The notes under the pieces were generated by a model, which saw only the letters and a program-made list of their open reading frames with translations, did no database searches and was not told the origin of the DNA. This document shows positions 30,602-32,144 of a stretch of 32,144 nucleotides of DNA, in pieces (within the stretch, counting starts at the first letter, position 1; each line of letters begins with the position of its first letter). The DNA lies in contig CANJCM010000058.1 of NCBI GenBank assembly GCA_947472765.1, positions 1 to 32,144 on the forward strand. Reading direction: 5' to 3'. Source of the DNA: Opitutia bacterium (GTDB taxonomy: Bacteria > Verrucomicrobiota > Verrucomicrobiia > Opitutales > Opitutaceae). Position numbers and translations under genes: made by a program.

Positions 30602-30677
30602 GTGGCACGGGTCTCCTGACCCGTGTAGATCGAAACGTTGAACGTTAGATGTCCACGGGTCAGGAGACCCGTGCCAC
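30602..30677. repeat. Paired-hairpin repeat, family 2 (CACGGGTC type), copy 4
   Basis: GTGGCACGGGTC-tcct-GACCCGTG at 30602-30625 and its exact mirror at 30654-30677 give perfect 24-bp terminal inverted repeats, each itself a hairpin. It is the best preserved copy. After it, about 30715-30748, comes a short AT-rich run of GAAAATC words, then the stop of the esterase gene. Confidence 0.95.
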
Positions 30678-30756
30678 GTCGAGCCGCTCCGTCGTCAAAT
30701 CGGACCGGCTTCCGAAATCGAAAATCGAAAATCTAAAATCGAAAATTCGGCCGCTC

Positions 30757-31851
30757 TCAGCGGCCGAGATGCCGATCGAAGAACGCCGCGATCTCCCCAA
30801 ACGCCTCGCGGGTCTCCGGCGCGTCGACGTCCCGCATGTAGCCGCCGTGGGACTGTCCTTCGTAGACGTTGAGGTCGGCGATGACGCCGGCGCGGCGCAG
30901 CTTCCGGTGCGTGCGGACCGTGTTCGAGAGAAAGAGATCGCGCGTGCCGCTCGTCAGGATTGTCGGGGGAAATCCCTTGTAGTCGCCGTAGATCGGCGAG
31001 AGCTGCGGGTCCTTGAGATCGCGACCATTGGCATAGAGCAGCGCGGCGCGACCGAGGAAGCCGTCCCACGTCACGAGGATGTTATCGATCCACTCGTTCG
31101 TTTCGTAGGTGTCGCCGATCTTGCCGATGTCCGACCACGGCGTGCCCGGTGCAATCGCGGCGGGCAGGGGCAATTTTTCGTCCCTGGCCCGCAGTACGAG
31201 CGACAGCGTCATCGCCCCACCGGTCGAGGTGCCGAAGACCGCCATGTTCCGGGCGTCGTGCGTCTTCACCAATTCCTTCCAGACCGCGACCGCGTCATCC
31301 ATCGCAGCCGGGTAGGGGAAGTCGGGCGGCATCCGATAATCGACCGACACGACGGTGAACCCCCCGAAGCCCGCCATGACGATCGCTTCGGGCAGGGCGG
31401 CCTCGCCGGGACTGAACACATAGGCGCCACCGTGGACGTGCAGCAGCAGCCGGTTGCGGTTCTGGGGCGGAATCGTTTTCGGGGTGACGGTGAACACAGT
31501 CACGCCGGCGATCTTGGACTTTGCGTAAGTGACGCCGAACTTCTCCGCGAGGGCCGGCATCGCGGCGCGCACCGGAGCGGCGCGGAACTCGACCAGTTCC
31601 TTCCACTCCGCGGCGGTTTTCGGGTTGGCGTTAAAGTGCGGCGGGTAGGCGATCGCGATTTGCGCCTGCGTTGCGGGGCTCACGTCAGCCGTCGGCACGG
31701 GCAGCACTTGGGCCGGCGAACGGCGCACGCCGTTCTGCGCGTTGGCGGCAGCCTGGGCGGCGGCGAGCGCCTCGTATCCCGGCGGAGGCGTGGCGGCGGC
31801 GAAAAGCGCGGGGGAAAGTCCGAGGACAGTCAGGGCGAACAGGGATTTCAT
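30757..31851 (-). CDS. Exported alpha/beta hydrolase, HSL-type esterase
   Basis: The ATG at 31851 gives 364 residues with a signal peptide (MKSLFALTVLGLSPALFAAA). The fold belongs to the hormone-sensitive-lipase esterase group. The oxyanion motif HGGAYVF is at about 140-146, and the nucleophile elbow GTSTG carries S209. D305 in SGTRDLF and H335 in GQSHGGYM complete the triad. A polar N-terminal cap region with PAQVLPVPTADVSP precedes the core. It hydrolyses short-chain carboxyl esters outside the cytoplasm; the substrate is unknown. The in-frame extension to 32112 crosses repeats and is rejected. The bases before the ATG (CGCCATCCCC on the coding strand) lack a Shine-Dalgarno sequence. Confidence 0.94.
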   Translation of the reverse strand: MKSLFALTVLGLSPALFAAATPPPGYEALAAAQAAANAQNGVRRSPAQVLPVPTADVSPATQAQIAIAYPPHFNANPKTAAEWKELVEFRAAPVRAAMPALAEKFGVTYAKSKIAGVTVFTVTPKTIPPQNRNRLLLHVHGGAYVFSPGEAALPEAIVMAGFGGFTVVSVDYRMPPDFPYPAAMDDAVAVWKELVKTHDARNMAVFGTSTGGAMTLSLVLRARDEKLPLPAAIAPGTPWSDIGKIGDTYETNEWIDNILVTWDGFLGRAALLYANGRDLKDPQLSPIYGDYKGFPPTILTSGTRDLFLSNTVRTHRKLRRAGVIADLNVYEGQSHGGYMRDVDAPETREAFGEIAAFFDRHLGR

Positions 31852-31944
31852 GGGGATGGCGGAAACCGTGAGTGCTGCGCCGGCCGCAGACAATCCCGCG
31901 TGTCGGTGGGAATTTTCGGCGGTCGTCCCCGCGCGGAGTTCATC

Positions 31945-31998
31945 GAGCCATCCCCCCGCCCTGAGGGTACCCCTCTCGAGCCGGAACGATGCAGGAGA
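31945..31998. repeat. Fragment of the composite repeat module seen at 9236
   Basis: CATCCCCCCGCCCTGAGGG then TACCCCTCTCGAGCCGGAA and CGATGCAG follow the same order as 9236-9292. No hairpin of the GGCGGGTG type is present after it. Confidence 0.65.
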
Positions 31999-32038
31999 AA
32001 ACCGCGAAGAGCGCGAAGAGACGCGAAGGTTTAAAATC

Positions 32039-32131
32039 GTTGGCCTTTGTAGCCCGCTGCGTGAGCAGCGGGACGACGTGAGGCGAAGCGTTGGAGAAGT
32101 CCCTGCCCTCACGGGCAGGGCTACATTCGGA
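32039..32131. repeat. Double-hairpin repeat, family 1, copy D (partial)
   Basis: GTAGCCCGCTGCGTGAGCAG with its 8-bp hairpin (about 32053-32072) and CCCTGCCC-tcac-GGGCAGGG (about 32101-32120) are in the same order as in copy A. The long outer arms are absent or strongly decayed (only ATTCGGAA remains at the right). The gap from 31852 to the end of the window holds no gene. Confidence 0.8.
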
Positions 32132-32144
32132 ACAGGTCACCGAA

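Overview
This is a GC-rich window that most likely comes from a member of the Verrucomicrobiota, probably family Opitutaceae. I infer this from several things. The proteins include a DUF6807 ('PmoA-like') protein, a DUF5069 protein, a Tat-exported Gfo/Idh/MocA oxidoreductase and a DUF481 outer-membrane protein. Almost no start codon has a Shine-Dalgarno sequence. One gene carries an in-frame 30-bp repeat encoding PAEAS-type decapeptides. Nearly every intergenic gap holds short dyad repeats. No rRNA, tRNA, CRISPR array, phage gene or transposase gene was seen.

Layout. 1-881 (-) is a SIS-domain protein cut by the window edge. 1231-1692 (+) is a single-domain response regulator between two copies of a 150-bp repeat. 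1948-2910 (-) is an rRNA-type SAM methyltransferase and 3048-4088 (+) a DUF481 outer-membrane protein. 4299-8401 (+) holds three exported proteins in a row (DUF6807, Gfo/Idh/MocA oxidoreductase, amidohydrolase), which suggests sugar-derivative breakdown outside the cytoplasm. 8504-9124 (-) is uracil phosphoribosyltransferase. 9125-9798 is a repeat mosaic. 9799-12225 (-) is a penicillin-acylase-family hydrolase, followed by a DUF5069 protein and a small membrane protein (-). 13395-15755 (+) is a YdeP-type molybdopterin oxidoreductase. 16271-17320 (+) holds a DUF3016 protein and an S4 RNA-binding protein. 17542-19307 (-) is purC followed by a GDSL hydrolase, and 19654-21372 (-) is a hybrid histidine kinase. 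21484-23191 contains two uncharacterised genes and a cytochrome b562. 23506-24351 (-) is a two-domain sulfurtransferase. 24599-26285 (+) is a DUF3311/sodium-solute symporter pair, and 26383-27405 (-) an exported MBL-fold hydrolase. 27628-29332 (+) is the ammonium transporter and P-II operon. 29861-30580 (+) is an exported unknown and 30757-31851 (-) an HSL-type esterase.

The genes are mostly independent housekeeping or envelope units. The clear functional groups are amtB-P-II (ammonium uptake and nitrogen sensing), purC and upp (nucleotide synthesis and salvage), the exported sugar-catabolism trio and the DUF3311-symporter pair.

The most unusual content is intergenic. At least six unrelated sequence families share one design: two short perfect hairpins, often facing each other, inside larger terminal inverted repeats, about 70-150 bp in all. 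They are scattered, inverted, truncated and nested. This resembles REP/BIME or MITE elements and accounts for most of the non-coding DNA here.
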